Shown here: positions 42,802-52,384 of the stretch, piece by piece | Position numbering within the stretch: the stretch's first letter is position 1 | How the letters are laid out: each line of letters opens with the position of its first letter | Assembly (NCBI GenBank): GCA_964471475.1 | Contig: CAYYFQ010000002.1 | Span: forward strand, 1 to 64,000 | Length of the DNA stretch: 64,000 nt | Direction of reading: 5' to 3' | Origin: JAJNBD01 sp964471475 | GTDB lineage: Bacteria > Pseudomonadota > Gammaproteobacteria > CAISUE01 | The notes under the pieces: generated by a model | What the model was told of the DNA's origin: nothing | The model's input: only the letters and a program-made list of their open reading frames with translations | The model's database searches: none | Program-made: the position numbers and the translations under genes

Positions 42802-44187
42802 ATGGCCCATGATCTGCACGTAGTGATTTTGGCGGCGGGTTCGGGTAGCAGGATGCATTCTGCTAAGCCTAAAATTTTGCATACTATTTTGGGTAAACCG
42901 ATGGTACAGCATGTAATTGATGCAGCCAAGACCTTACAGCCCAAAAAGATTTGGTTGATTTATGGCCACGAAAGTGCACAACTTCAACAAGCTATCAATG
43001 ATACCGCTTTACAGTGGGTCGAGCAAAATCCTCGTTTAGGCACAGGCCATGCACTACAAGTTTTACTCTCTCATCTGCCTCAAGATATAAAAGCTCAAGA
43101 TCGACTATTGATCTTATCTGCCGATGGCCCTGCTATTTCCCACGATACTTTGCTTAAGTTGCTTCAGCACGCAGATGCTCCCATTGTGCTTTTGAATATC
43201 ATTTTGGCCGATCCTACAGGTTTTGGTCGTATCGTTCGTGATCCACAAGGTAAAATTGTAGGTATTGTTGAACACAAAGATGCTACTTTTGATGAGCTTT
43301 GTATTCAAGAGATTTATAGTGGGATTATGCTCGTAGAATTTTCTGCGTTAAAAAAATTTCTTCCCCAATTGAGCAACCACAATAAACAAAAAGAATATTA
43401 TCTTACTGAGCTTATTAATTTAGCGGCCGCTGATGGAATAACTGTTGAATCTATAGCGGGGAGTGACCCTATTGAAGCAAAAGGGGTAAATGATCGGGTG
43501 CAATTGGCGGAACTTGAGCGCGCTTGGCAATTAAGAGAAGCTAAAAAACTCATGCTAAAAGGAGTGACCCTTGCGGATCCTCATCGCTTTGATTTGCGTG
43601 GCAATTTACAGGTGGAACACGATGTATATATTGATATTAATTGTGTGATCGAAGGGGAGGTACGTATTGGCACTGGAGCTGCCATTGGAGCACACTGTAT
43701 TTTAAAAGATTGTGAGATTGGCGCTCATGTTGAGATCAAACCTTATACTTTTATTGATGGCGCTGTGATTGGTGCTCATACTGTGGTTGGGCCTTTTGCT
43801 CGTATTCGCCCTGGGACAGAGTTGGCCTCGCATGTGCATGTAGGGAATTTTGTTGAAATTAAAAAAACTCAAGTGGGCCCTCATTCAAAAATTAATCACT
43901 TAAGCTATATTGGAGATGCAGAAATTGGCCAACAAGTGAATGTGGGGGCTGGAACCATTACGTGTAACTACGATGGAGTCAATAAACATCTGACTCAAAT
44001 TAAAGATAATGCCTTCATTGGCTCGAATGTTTCTTTAGTGGCTCCAGTGATTATTGGGGAGGGAGCGACCATTGGTGCAGGATCCACCGTGACGCGAGAG
44101 GCTCCTCCGGATCAGCTTACAGTGGGGCGTGCGAAGCAAGTTTCTCTCCCAAGTTGGCAACGACCTAAAAAAAAGAAAAAAGAATAA
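42802..44187 (+). CDS. glmU: Bifunctional UDP-GlcNAc pyrophosphorylase / GlcN-1-P acetyltransferase
   Basis: GlmU makes UDP-N-acetylglucosamine for peptidoglycan and LPS. The uridylyltransferase domain (1-230) starts VVILAAGSGSRMHSAKPKILH. The left-handed beta-helix (about 250-440) of hexapeptide repeats carries the acetyltransferase, with NFVEIKKTQVGPHSKINHLSYIGDA and GAGTITCNYDGVNKH. The C-terminus is lysine-rich. Length is 461. It lies 8 bp after atpC and probably shares the transcript. Confidence 0.97.
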   Translation: MAHDLHVVILAAGSGSRMHSAKPKILHTILGKPMVQHVIDAAKTLQPKKIWLIYGHESAQLQQAINDTALQWVEQNPRLGTGHALQVLLSHLPQDIKAQDRLLILSADGPAISHDTLLKLLQHADAPIVLLNIILADPTGFGRIVRDPQGKIVGIVEHKDATFDELCIQEIYSGIMLVEFSALKKFLPQLSNHNKQKEYYLTELINLAAADGITVESIAGSDPIEAKGVNDRVQLAELERAWQLREAKKLMLKGVTLADPHRFDLRGNLQVEHDVYIDINCVIEGEVRIGTGAAIGAHCILKDCEIGAHVEIKPYTFIDGAVIGAHTVVGPFARIRPGTELASHVHVGNFVEIKKTQVGPHSKINHLSYIGDAEIGQQVNVGAGTITCNYDGVNKHLTQIKDNAFIGSNVSLVAPVIIGEGATIGAGSTVTREAPPDQLTVGRAKQVSLPSWQRPKKKKKE

Positions 44188-44189
44188 AT

Positions 44190-44329
44190 TCACACAATTG
44201 TAAAAAAACCTGTTATAATGCCTGAGGCTAATTTTTGAAATAAGTAAAAAATCAGCCGTAGTGCCCTTGATGATAGGTTTTACACTTAAAGCAAGGGAAT
44301 GAGTTAAATTAATTAAGAGGTTTTTTTAC
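44190..44329 (+). promoter_or_regulatory. Cold-shock gene promoter and long 5' leader
   Basis: A perfect TATAAT lies at 44214-44219, without a clear -35. The leader of about 105 nt can form a CCCTTG/CAAGGG stem (44264-44269, 44292-44297). Long structured leaders are typical of cold-shock mRNAs, where they act as temperature-responsive elements. Confidence 0.6.
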
Positions 44330-44536
44330 ATGGTTACAGGTACAGTGAAGTGGTTCAATGATGCTAAAGGATATGGTTTCATTGCTCCAGATGATGGGTC
44401 AGCTGATGTTTTCGTTCATTTTTCTTCGATAGGTGGAGATGGCTTCAAAACTTTGTCAGAAGGACAACGAGTCAAATTCAATATTACGCAAGGAGCTAAA
44501 GGCTCACAAGCGACAGATATTGAAAAAATAGACTAA
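44330..44536 (+). CDS. Cold-shock protein, CspA family
   Basis: A 68-residue single OB-fold RNA chaperone. The RNA-binding motifs KGYGFI (RNP1-like) and VFVHFSSI (RNP2-like) are intact, starting from TGTVKWFNDAKGYGFI. It binds single-stranded nucleic acid and keeps mRNA unfolded. GAGG lies upstream of the ATG. It has its own leader and terminator. Which Csp paralogue it is cannot be told. Confidence 0.96.
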   Translation: MVTGTVKWFNDAKGYGFIAPDDGSADVFVHFSSIGGDGFKTLSEGQRVKFNITQGAKGSQATDIEKID

Positions 44537-44552
44537 AAGAAATTGCATCAAA

Positions 44553-44580
44553 CAAAAACCCCGCTAAAGCGGGGTTTTTG
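44553..44580 (+). terminator. Rho-independent terminator after the cold-shock gene
   Basis: Stem AACCCCGC/GCGGGGTT with loop TAAA and T run. Confidence 0.92.
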
Positions 44581-44618
44581 TTGTAGATGCAGAGTAACGC
44601 TTTATTTAGGAATCATTC

Positions 44619-45314
44619 ATGAAAAATATTATTGCTGCATTTCTACTTTCACTCGGTATTGCGATCGCAGGATCCTCTATCGCTTATGCAATTTATGCTT
44701 TTAAAAATTTTGATCATTATGTATCGGTAAAAGGGTTGGCTGAACGGACAGTAAAAGCGGATGATGCTATTTGGCAAGTACGTGTTAACGTAGTAGATAA
44801 TAATTTAAATGCAGTTTACCAACAAATTACCAATGCACAACAAAAAATCAGTGCTTTTTTGCAGCAACAAGGATTTAAAGCTGATGAAATTCAATTATTG
44901 CCTATTGATGTGGTAGACCGTGAAGCCCAACCAGATAACAATAAAAATACGCAACGTTATTCGGCCATGGGGGGTGTTTTATTGCATACGACAGCAGTTG
45001 ACAAAGTGGTGGCGCTTCAAGAAAAGCTTAGTACATTACTCCAAGAAGGCGTGGTAGTCAGCCAAGCACAAGCCAGTTATTATTTTACTCATCTTAATGA
45101 TATTAAGCCCGGAATGTTGGTGGATGCGACAGCTAATGCGCGCAAAGCCGCGGAACTTTTTGCCCAAAATTCGCAAAACCATTTAGGTAAAATGCGTAAT
45201 GCTTCGCAGGGCATGTTTATTATAGAAGATGTGGCCCAGCAAGATTATCGTGCGAATTCTAGCTTGATGAAAAACATTCGTGTGGTAACCAGCGTAGAAT
45301 ATTTTTTACAATAA
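44619..45314 (+). CDS. SIMPL (DUF541) domain exported protein
   Basis: A 231-residue protein with an N-terminal hydrophobic anchor (about 2-25) and a periplasmic SIMPL/DUF541 domain: YVSVKGLAERTVKADDAIWQV, then a helix and YSAMGGVLLHTTAVDKV, and a final strand. The family has no settled enzymatic role; members are linked to stress or envelope maintenance. AGGA lies before the ATG. It stands alone between a terminator and the large orphan gene. Confidence 0.88.
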   Translation: MKNIIAAFLLSLGIAIAGSSIAYAIYAFKNFDHYVSVKGLAERTVKADDAIWQVRVNVVDNNLNAVYQQITNAQQKISAFLQQQGFKADEIQLLPIDVVDREAQPDNNKNTQRYSAMGGVLLHTTAVDKVVALQEKLSTLLQEGVVVSQAQASYYFTHLNDIKPGMLVDATANARKAAELFAQNSQNHLGKMRNASQGMFIIEDVAQQDYRANSSLMKNIRVVTSVEYFLQ

Positions 45315-45339
45315 ATATTGAATAAAACACGTATCATTT

Positions 45340-47970
45340 ATGCGACCACAAAAAATAGATAGAATTTTCTTAGAAAAGTTACGTGCTAAGGTAACACCCG
45401 ATGAAATGCTGGAGGAACTTTCAAGCGCATATTCCACAGGAATAGAGACGCTTACGCCGAGCGAAATTTCTGATGTGCGAAAGTTCTTAAAAGCCAATTC
45501 CGATAAACCTACGTTGATTCCTATTTTTTTCGAATTTCTTGCTCGAGATGCCGCGTTTTTATCTGAGGGTGGTTTAAACATAAATGTACAACGTTTAATT
45601 GTCAATACGCTGTCCAGTGGGGCGAACCCTTTCAAATATATGAGTCCGCAAGATTGCTGGGATCTGTTGCTCTGGGCACCTCCTCCACTTTTATCTCAAT
45701 TACTTGAAGGACGAGGCGACGAATTATTGAGTAAGCTTTTTCACGATGATCCGCAGCGGGTCATTGATAAAGCGAGGGTTCAACAGTTGTTACTTAAAGT
45801 TGCCAAGATCTTGGAGAGAACTGAGAATTCGTCATTTAAGCGAACGGTAATCGCCATTTACGATCAATTGGCGACGCATTTAGGGGTTGACGCTTATCGA
45901 GATGCTTTGGAGCACGCTCATGTATTAAGCCGCGCAGAAGAAAAAGGAAGGAATAGGCTGCTTGCGCAATATTTTACCTTAATGCGCGCTTGTTTAGCGA
46001 ACCCTGATCCCTTTGGTGGAGAGGAGGTGATTCAAACAGAATTCAGTGAATCATTATGCGATGTGTTGAGCGACGCCCCTGGGTGTGAGCATGTCGCGCG
46101 CATTGAAATTGCAGAGTCTTTCACAGCGCCTCATCAGACTTTCTTACGTATCAAATTCAAACCGGATGAAGACGGTGTGGCTGGGGCTGATTTGCGCATC
46201 ACTTGCCACCATGATGGTGACATATTAATGTTTTCCGTGGCTCTCGAAGACGCACGTCATTTTTCTTGGTTAGCGATGCGCTCGCGAGGAAATGTTTGGC
46301 AGACGATTATCCACAAATTATGGTGGAGCTATGGTGACGGCAATGCTCCTCACGCTGGTTCTCCATCTTACTACGCAAAAGAAGAGCATATCTATGAAGG
46401 TAAAAATATATACTGCGCGATGGACACGCTACAATGGTTGCAAACTCAACCAGACAAGCTAGAGGCACTCCAAGACGCTAATGCGATGATGACTGTTTTT
46501 TTTGGTCGCTATTGGGATGTAAGTCGTAGAAGAAGGAAGATGCAGGTCATTGAGGGGGGATCCCGTTACATAAAGTTGTTTTTGCCGTGGCTCTTTATGA
46601 CGTATCAGCAATTGTTTGTAGATTATGCGCATGCTTCCCCGTTTGAAAGTGTATTGGAAGATGGCCAAGTGATAGATGCCTTTGCGATTTTTTATGAGTG
46701 CCGAGATAAATTTAAAACGCGCTATCATCTTGAGCAAACGCGTTTATCCATCGACGAGCCTGCTAAAGTGCGCTTAAAAGAAGCTCTCAAAAGGAAAACG
46801 GAACAGTTCTTAGGTGAGAAAGATAGTTCTCAGGATTCCACCGATGAACAACGAGAAATCGCGAAAATGCTCCACTTATTTTCAGCGCTTATTTATGATG
46901 ATCCGTGGCGCTTGTTTCATGTGTTGATTCAAAATGAAAACGCGTTAGATGGATTGCGCGACGATGGGGTTTTTTTAAGCAGCTTGATCGACCGATGGTT
47001 TCGTGCCTTCAATAGAGATATCCCCGAAGGGAATTTTTGTCACAAGCTCATGTGTTGTTGGTCAAGCGTGAGTGATGTAGAGGGTAAGTGCGAAAATCCT
47101 ATCGTTTTTTTGCTGGGGTTCAATAATTTTATGGCGTTGCTTGCGGTGCATATAAGAGAAGCACCGTTTAACGACGAAATCGCTCACAGTCTCGGGAGCT
47201 TTTTAAGCTTTAGTCGTAGTGGATCAGCGCCCACACTCAGTGTTTACCATCATGATTATTTTCATTGGTTAGATGTGTTATGGAAGAACACGTCAGATGA
47301 AGCGCTTTGTAGCATGCAAGCGTTCTGGAACTCGCCCTTATTTGAAAGAGATATAGGAATTGCTGGTATTAAAAGCAAAATTACTCTCATTGTGTTGAAG
47401 AGGTGGCTTGTGGATGCGCGCAATGAGCAACGCGTAGATGGATGCCCTGATATCATGTGCGAGTGGCGAGAGCGTGTAACCACCAAATTGTCGAGCTCAA
47501 GTCACACCGTGGTTATTCAAGACAAACCAGCTCTGTTACTTCACTATCATGATGTGATTGCACATCATATCGATTTTATTCAAGCTTATATCCAACATGC
47601 GACATACCCTGAGGCGCAAAAAATGTTTGGTGTGTTTGATGGCGTAGACGAGCAGCTACGATTATCAGAAAAGTTTGAGGTGAGGCCATACTTCACCGAA
47701 GTGTCTGCGGAATCATTCCGCGAGGCTGAAGAACAGCTTTTAACTTGGAAAAGCCAATGTCGGCAGTTGCTGGAAGCGAGGACGCGTTTGGCGTCTGGTT
47801 CGGCTGAAGGGAGTGGGGTGTCCGTTTGTCATTCAAGAGAGGGGGTTTTTGCGCCTCCCCTTGCGCCGCCTTCCCTTGCGTCCAGGGGTGACGAATCAAG
47901 GGGGCACCTAGGGGCGCCAATGCTTAGTTTAGGTAATCCGTTCAATTTTGACGATTGTTCTGTTAAATAG
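45340..47970 (+). CDS. Large orphan protein, candidate effector
   Basis: An unrecognised 876-residue, mostly helical protein with no signal peptide or clear membrane segment. The last about 60 residues are a Ser/Gly/Ala/Pro-rich tail, like that of the orphan at 10366. Long His/Trp/Tyr-rich stretches (about 250-380) may form a folded catalytic domain, but no motif is recognised. It begins 26 bp after the SIMPL gene and runs convergent to the Trb cluster. Effector-like by size and orphan status only; no biochemical function is proposed. Confidence 0.65.
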   Translation: MRPQKIDRIFLEKLRAKVTPDEMLEELSSAYSTGIETLTPSEISDVRKFLKANSDKPTLIPIFFEFLARDAAFLSEGGLNINVQRLIVNTLSSGANPFKYMSPQDCWDLLLWAPPPLLSQLLEGRGDELLSKLFHDDPQRVIDKARVQQLLLKVAKILERTENSSFKRTVIAIYDQLATHLGVDAYRDALEHAHVLSRAEEKGRNRLLAQYFTLMRACLANPDPFGGEEVIQTEFSESLCDVLSDAPGCEHVARIEIAESFTAPHQTFLRIKFKPDEDGVAGADLRITCHHDGDILMFSVALEDARHFSWLAMRSRGNVWQTIIHKLWWSYGDGNAPHAGSPSYYAKEEHIYEGKNIYCAMDTLQWLQTQPDKLEALQDANAMMTVFFGRYWDVSRRRRKMQVIEGGSRYIKLFLPWLFMTYQQLFVDYAHASPFESVLEDGQVIDAFAIFYECRDKFKTRYHLEQTRLSIDEPAKVRLKEALKRKTEQFLGEKDSSQDSTDEQREIAKMLHLFSALIYDDPWRLFHVLIQNENALDGLRDDGVFLSSLIDRWFRAFNRDIPEGNFCHKLMCCWSSVSDVEGKCENPIVFLLGFNNFMALLAVHIREAPFNDEIAHSLGSFLSFSRSGSAPTLSVYHHDYFHWLDVLWKNTSDEALCSMQAFWNSPLFERDIGIAGIKSKITLIVLKRWLVDARNEQRVDGCPDIMCEWRERVTTKLSSSSHTVVIQDKPALLLHYHDVIAHHIDFIQAYIQHATYPEAQKMFGVFDGVDEQLRLSEKFEVRPYFTEVSAESFREAEEQLLTWKSQCRQLLEARTRLASGSAEGSGVSVCHSREGVFAPPLAPPSLASRGDESRGHLGAPMLSLGNPFNFDDCSVK

Positions 47971-48062
47971 GTCAAACGATTCGCCTCAGATGGTCGTTAA
48001 AATTCCCTCGATTATCTTTTTTTCGCTTCAAACGATACTTTAAGAAGACGTTCTAGTACTTT

Positions 48063-49211
48063 TTACTGTGGCTTCCCTGCCCGTGCTTGCAAAACTTCTT
48101 GAAAAGCAGTTTTAAGTAATTTGATATTTTCTTTACGTTGCTTTTCAAGTTCCTGCCGATATTGAGTGCTTAAGCCTTTGAGGGCACTCGTAGGAATATG
48201 AGTTTTAGCAAGTTCACTTCGAAGGGCTTGAGAAATCATTGAGGCACTCGAAGCTTGTGGTGCGTTAGCTAAAGCCGCCTGCATAGCCGCTTGCTGTGTG
48301 GCTGAAGTAACGGGTTGTACTAACACCGCTGCACTCACAGCTCCAGATACCATACCGCTTCCTCCTGCAGGAGCACTCACCGCACCTACTGAAGTTAATG
48401 TCGTATTAATCACCATTGGTGTGTCTTGCCAATGGATGTTACCTACTAGTTTCGCCACCACTTTGGGTAAATACGCAGACGCAAAAACAAATAGTAAGCC
48501 ACTAAAAAAAATTCCCAATGGTGCATTAATATTCATGTCACTCGTAAAATGCTCCCCCATCAGATTGGACCAAGTCATGACAGCGACAGAAACAATTAAC
48601 ATTTGCACGAATAAACGAATGCCAGCTTGTAACAAGCCCTTTATACTTTGCGAAAAAAAATCACGTAAAGGAGAAAATACTGACAAAGGAATCATCAATA
48701 AACTGACTACCGCCACCAAATAAAAAGCAACCACTTGTAAAAAAATTTGAATTCCAAAAATTCCGATTACCAATAAAATGCCAAAACCCAAAGCGATCAT
48801 AATAATTGGCAACGCAAACCCATCGGCAGAAGCCGCGATTTTTAAAATATCTAACGCAAAATCATAACCGTATTGCCACAAGTATCCTGGATTTAATAAA
48901 AAATTTTGCAAATCTTGCTGATTAATTTGATCTCCAATCATTAAGAAGCTTTTTAAAAAGCCATCAAGCAAATACGCATAATTGCTTACAATGAACAAAA
49001 TTAATCCTACTTTAAGCAATTGAAAAAATAATCGCTCAGCAAGTTGGCTTTGATAAAGCGCCCAAGAAAATCCTGCAAAAATGATTTCAAACACAATAAA
49101 ATAGTAAAGTAAGTGGCGCGCATAGGTGGTTAAAATAGCAAAACCCACGGTGAGATTATGTAAAAAAACATTTTCGATAGCATTAATGTAAGTGACATCA
49201 AAATTAATCAT
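48063..49211 (-). CDS. trbL: Type IV secretion membrane protein, TrbL/VirB6 family
   Basis: A polytopic inner-membrane protein of the type IV secretion channel. About six hydrophobic segments fill residues 30-240, matching TrbL/VirB6 (GFGILLVIGIFGIQIFLQVVAF and SVFSPLRDFFSQSIKGLLQ). The last about 130 residues are Ala/Ser/Gln-rich and end in a basic helix. Length is 382. It is last in the cluster. Its start overlaps the small gene upstream by 8 bp. Confidence 0.85.
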   Translation of the reverse strand: MINFDVTYINAIENVFLHNLTVGFAILTTYARHLLYYFIVFEIIFAGFSWALYQSQLAERLFFQLLKVGLILFIVSNYAYLLDGFLKSFLMIGDQINQQDLQNFLLNPGYLWQYGYDFALDILKIAASADGFALPIIMIALGFGILLVIGIFGIQIFLQVVAFYLVAVVSLLMIPLSVFSPLRDFFSQSIKGLLQAGIRLFVQMLIVSVAVMTWSNLMGEHFTSDMNINAPLGIFFSGLLFVFASAYLPKVVAKLVGNIHWQDTPMVINTTLTSVGAVSAPAGGSGMVSGAVSAAVLVQPVTSATQQAAMQAALANAPQASSASMISQALRSELAKTHIPTSALKGLSTQYRQELEKQRKENIKLLKTAFQEVLQARAGKPQ

Positions 49212-49449
49212 GATCTCCCCCTGTTGCCACAGTTAATTGGGGTTGAGAATTTTGGATCTGATCTAAATTAGCATAATTAGCATTGTTAAAAAAAGATTTT
49301 ACTAAGCTCAATTGTGAAGTGCTCGGAGAAATGGTAACTTGTCCGCTGGCGGTTGTAGGTGGAGGAGGAGTTGACGTTGGTGGAAGCGCTGCGCCAAATG
49401 CTACTACAGGAAGCAGAAAGAAAATACTAATGAATAGAGCATTCTTCAT
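49204..49449 (-). CDS. Small exported protein within the Trb cluster
   Basis: 81 residues with a signal peptide (about 1-20) and a Pro/Thr-rich segment after it (PPTSTPPPPTTASG). There is no lipobox cysteine. It occupies the place between TrbI and TrbL where TrbJ (VirB5-like) and TrbK stand in RP4-type clusters, but it is far too short for TrbJ and shows no similarity I can recognise. It may be a replacement partner or a remnant. Confidence 0.7.
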   Translation of the reverse strand: MKNALFISIFFLLPVVAFGAALPPTSTPPPPTTASGQVTISPSTSQLSLVKSFFNNANYANLDQIQNSQPQLTVATGGDHD

Positions 49450-49464
49450 ATTACTTAACCTTTT

Positions 49465-50688
49465 TTACAATTTTTTACCTTTATAAGGCGCCAACACCAT
49501 GTCCTTATTCACAATCACAGAAAAACTATAGCCAGGAGCGACGGTTAATGTGGGTTGAATATCAATAGCTCTATTTGTCAGTGATTGACCTACCTGAGAA
49601 ACGTTTCCTGCCGCTCCAGTAATCGCATTTTGCTGAGAAGAAGGATAATAAGTATTATTATTCGACCCCGAATTACGATCAGCTGCAACTCCCGCACCAA
49701 AACTTAACATCGTTGAAATAGTAGCTGCTCCCAAAATTTTTGCCCAATGATTATTGACATCGCCTTCTAATCCCGACTCACCTTGTGCATTCGTACCGGT
49801 AAAATTACTCAATTGAATCGATGTACCATCCGGCCGAATAATCCGATTGAAAATAATTAAAATCCTTTCTTGTCCGTACGCAACTGAAGCATCGTATTTT
49901 CCAAGCAGCTTGGAACCCTTGGGAATTAAAAGACTTTGACCAGTAACCGTATCGTATACATCTTGGCGCACTTGCGCGATGATATCACCGGGTAATGAGG
50001 TATTAAGTGCCGTTAATAAATTTGCTGCAATAATGGTACCGGCCTGAACTTCATAAGGAGAGGCAGGTTTGATCATTGTATAATGGTTGTACACATCACC
50101 TTGAGTAGCAGTTGCATCCACAAAGTTGCTTTTTTGCGTTTGCATATTTTGTTGCGCATAAGGCGTATTAGCCGCTGAATTATAAGTAGTGACGTTATTG
50201 CGATTTGTTTTAGATGCATCATCAAATAAATTGGCAGGGGGCTTTCCACTTGAAAAAAATAAATCACTTTTTCGCGCTGCTTGGACATCCCCATCCATAC
50301 TATCCCCTCTCGCGGCGGTATCTGTAGTCCCATGCGATTTCAATTGGGACAGTTCGGTTTGTAATGCGCTTTCTTGTGCACGCAAAGAATTTAATTCCTG
50401 TGTTACCTCCGGTGGTAATACTTGAGATTGATCCATATATTTTCGAATAGAATTTACATCCTGATAATTTTGTGGGAGTTGATTTAACAAAGGACTGACC
50501 GCCTCTACATTCGATGGTTTGCCACCAAAAAAATTACGTGGGGCTTTATCTCCCGTAGGTGCTTTAAATGCATCAATTAATAACCACAGTAAAATAAAAG
50601 CCACCAAAGCGGCAACGCAAATTAGCAAAGGACGATTTAAAGCAGCTACCTTTGGCACTACGCCTCGTAATTTTAATTCGGGTTTCAT
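49465..50688 (-). CDS. trbI: Type IV secretion core protein, TrbI/VirB10 family
   Basis: VirB10-like proteins span both membranes and gate the channel. A membrane helix (about 19-42) follows a short cytoplasmic N-terminus. A Gln/Ser-rich periplasmic region precedes the conserved C-terminal beta domain (about 210-400) with VQAGTIIAANLLTALNTSLPGDIIAQV and LLIPKGSKLLGKYD, both diagnostic. Length is 407. It sits next to trbG, as expected. Confidence 0.93.
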   Translation of the reverse strand: MKPELKLRGVVPKVAALNRPLLICVAALVAFILLWLLIDAFKAPTGDKAPRNFFGGKPSNVEAVSPLLNQLPQNYQDVNSIRKYMDQSQVLPPEVTQELNSLRAQESALQTELSQLKSHGTTDTAARGDSMDGDVQAARKSDLFFSSGKPPANLFDDASKTNRNNVTTYNSAANTPYAQQNMQTQKSNFVDATATQGDVYNHYTMIKPASPYEVQAGTIIAANLLTALNTSLPGDIIAQVRQDVYDTVTGQSLLIPKGSKLLGKYDASVAYGQERILIIFNRIIRPDGTSIQLSNFTGTNAQGESGLEGDVNNHWAKILGAATISTMLSFGAGVAADRNSGSNNNTYYPSSQQNAITGAAGNVSQVGQSLTNRAIDIQPTLTVAPGYSFSVIVNKDMVLAPYKGKKL

Positions 50689-50698
50689 ACCGTCCCCC

Positions 50699-51664
50699 TT
50701 ACTTTTTCGTTGAGCTAATAGTCACTACCATTGCACCATTCCCCGACATTAATTCGGCTTCGGTAATCACTTGATCCACCACATAATAATTATCTACGAC
50801 GCGGTAATTCACTGCTGCATCTCCACTACCACTTTGTTTAATAAATAATGCAGGAGCTGATTGAATATTGCCTGGAAACTCTATATAAGTTTTAGAGCCA
50901 TCGTTGAATACTACTTTGGGATACCAATCTGGTCTTGGACCACGCACCCATTTGAGTTCGTAAGCAAAATCCAAATTGGCAAGACTCACATTAGGAATCG
51001 CTGCTTGTGACAAAGAACCAGCGTTCCCGGTAAAACCACCAGCGCTATTTAATGTGGTCACGCCATTATCATATTTCCATTGCACGGTTGCCATAAACGT
51101 ATTTTTAGTGGCCGTCAAAATAAGATGATATGTTCGGATAGTAGTTGTCACTACTAAGGTGGTTGTTAAATCATCGGACTGTGGCTTCACCAAAACGTGT
51201 TCAACTAGATCGGCACCGGTACCGCTTGCCGTGCGAGAAATTTCCCAGCGCATCGTGTCACCCGCCGCAATAGAAATAATTTGCTCTCCTGGTTGAAACT
51301 CAAGATCCGTCACATTAAGCGGCGTTGCATAAATTTGATAAAGATCTCCCGCCTGATAAGGGAAAACAATAATGGAGTTAAAAGTGCGTGAAGAAATGGG
51401 TTGTACCAAAGCTTTACGATTTGCTTGCTCTACCGCTTCTGTTCCGGTAACCGTTTTACATCCAGCATTATGGGCGTGCATTAATTGACGAGGAGAGGCG
51501 GTGATAATGCCACCCGTAGGGGGTGCTTGGACACTCACGGGCTGTGGCGATACCATTTTATATCCAGATAAAGGTACGGTATTGCTTTGATCATCAAAAT
51601 AAGCAGCAGCAAAATTGTTCACAGTCACCAAAAAACTCACCATCATTAAACGTAGTAATAGCAT
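50699..51664 (-). CDS. trbG: Type IV secretion core protein, TrbG/VirB9 family
   Basis: VirB9-like protein of the outer-membrane core complex. A signal peptide (about 1-21) is followed by a spacer, then the family domain with NSIIVFPYQAGDLYQIYATPLNVTDLEFQPGEQI (about 90-125) and a C-terminal beta domain containing WYPKVVFNDGSKTYIEFP (about 230-250). Length is 321. It lies 10 bp upstream of trbI and 14 bp after trbF. Confidence 0.93.
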   Translation of the reverse strand: MLLLRLMMVSFLVTVNNFAAAYFDDQSNTVPLSGYKMVSPQPVSVQAPPTGGIITASPRQLMHAHNAGCKTVTGTEAVEQANRKALVQPISSRTFNSIIVFPYQAGDLYQIYATPLNVTDLEFQPGEQIISIAAGDTMRWEISRTASGTGADLVEHVLVKPQSDDLTTTLVVTTTIRTYHLILTATKNTFMATVQWKYDNGVTTLNSAGGFTGNAGSLSQAAIPNVSLANLDFAYELKWVRGPRPDWYPKVVFNDGSKTYIEFPGNIQSAPALFIKQSGSGDAAVNYRVVDNYYVVDQVITEAELMSGNGAMVVTISSTKK

Positions 51665-51678
51665 AATTTTTCCTCGCC

Positions 51679-52377
51679 CTAATTGGTCGCCTCTAATTTA
51701 GGTGACATATGAAAATCAACAATATAAATGCCTAATGGATTTTGCAAAATTGCCCCTTGCGTTTTAGGAGTTTGCACCATTAAGGTAAAAACACCACTCA
51801 TCGATCTTTGGCTAATTAATTGACCATTTTGCCCCACAGATTGCTCTACCCAGTCGACTTCATAAGAGTTTTTACTGATTGGATTGATGTTGTTAATTTG
51901 GATCGTTACCGTTTTTTTACCCAGTACGGCAAGAGGGCTATTTTTATTAAAATATTGTGTCAATAACTCAGCTCCGCGTTGCGACAAAAAATTATAAGCC
52001 GCACGCCAATTATTACGAGCCGCCACAGGATCAAGAGGTACACCTTGCACTAATTTGATAAATTGCACAATAAAATATTCTTCTTCAGCAACCGTAGGCT
52101 GATATTCTTGTGCTAGCATTTTTACATTTAACACTTGACCGGAAGATGCAACCTCTGCAATATAAAGCTTAGGTTTATGCCAAGATAAACTCAGGAGCAA
52201 TAACAGCAGTAACAGCACTACTAGCAACATACTCATTAATGCTATTTTGCGCCATAAATCTGCCCCTAATGCAAAATTAGAAAGGCGCTCATCCCACACT
52301 TGTTTTGCGCGCAAATAAGGCGTTTCAGGAGGAGGAGATCGATAATAGGGAGTCTCGTCATTAAAGTCATTATTCAT
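51679..52377 (-). CDS. trbF: Type IV secretion assembly protein, TrbF/VirB8 family
   Basis: A bitopic inner-membrane protein that nucleates the type IV channel. A Pro/Tyr-rich N-terminus is followed by a strong membrane helix (about 47-65) and a periplasmic domain with the TrbF pattern YFIVQFIKLVQGVPLDPVAARNNWRAAY and YEVDWVEQ. Length is 232. It lies 7 bp after trbE. Confidence 0.92.
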   Translation of the reverse strand: MNNDFNDETPYYRSPPPETPYLRAKQVWDERLSNFALGADLWRKIALMSMLLVVLLLLLLLLSLSWHKPKLYIAEVASSGQVLNVKMLAQEYQPTVAEEEYFIVQFIKLVQGVPLDPVAARNNWRAAYNFLSQRGAELLTQYFNKNSPLAVLGKKTVTIQINNINPISKNSYEVDWVEQSVGQNGQLISQRSMSGVFTLMVQTPKTQGAILQNPLGIYIVDFHMSPKLEATN

Positions 52378-52384
52378 AGTTGCT

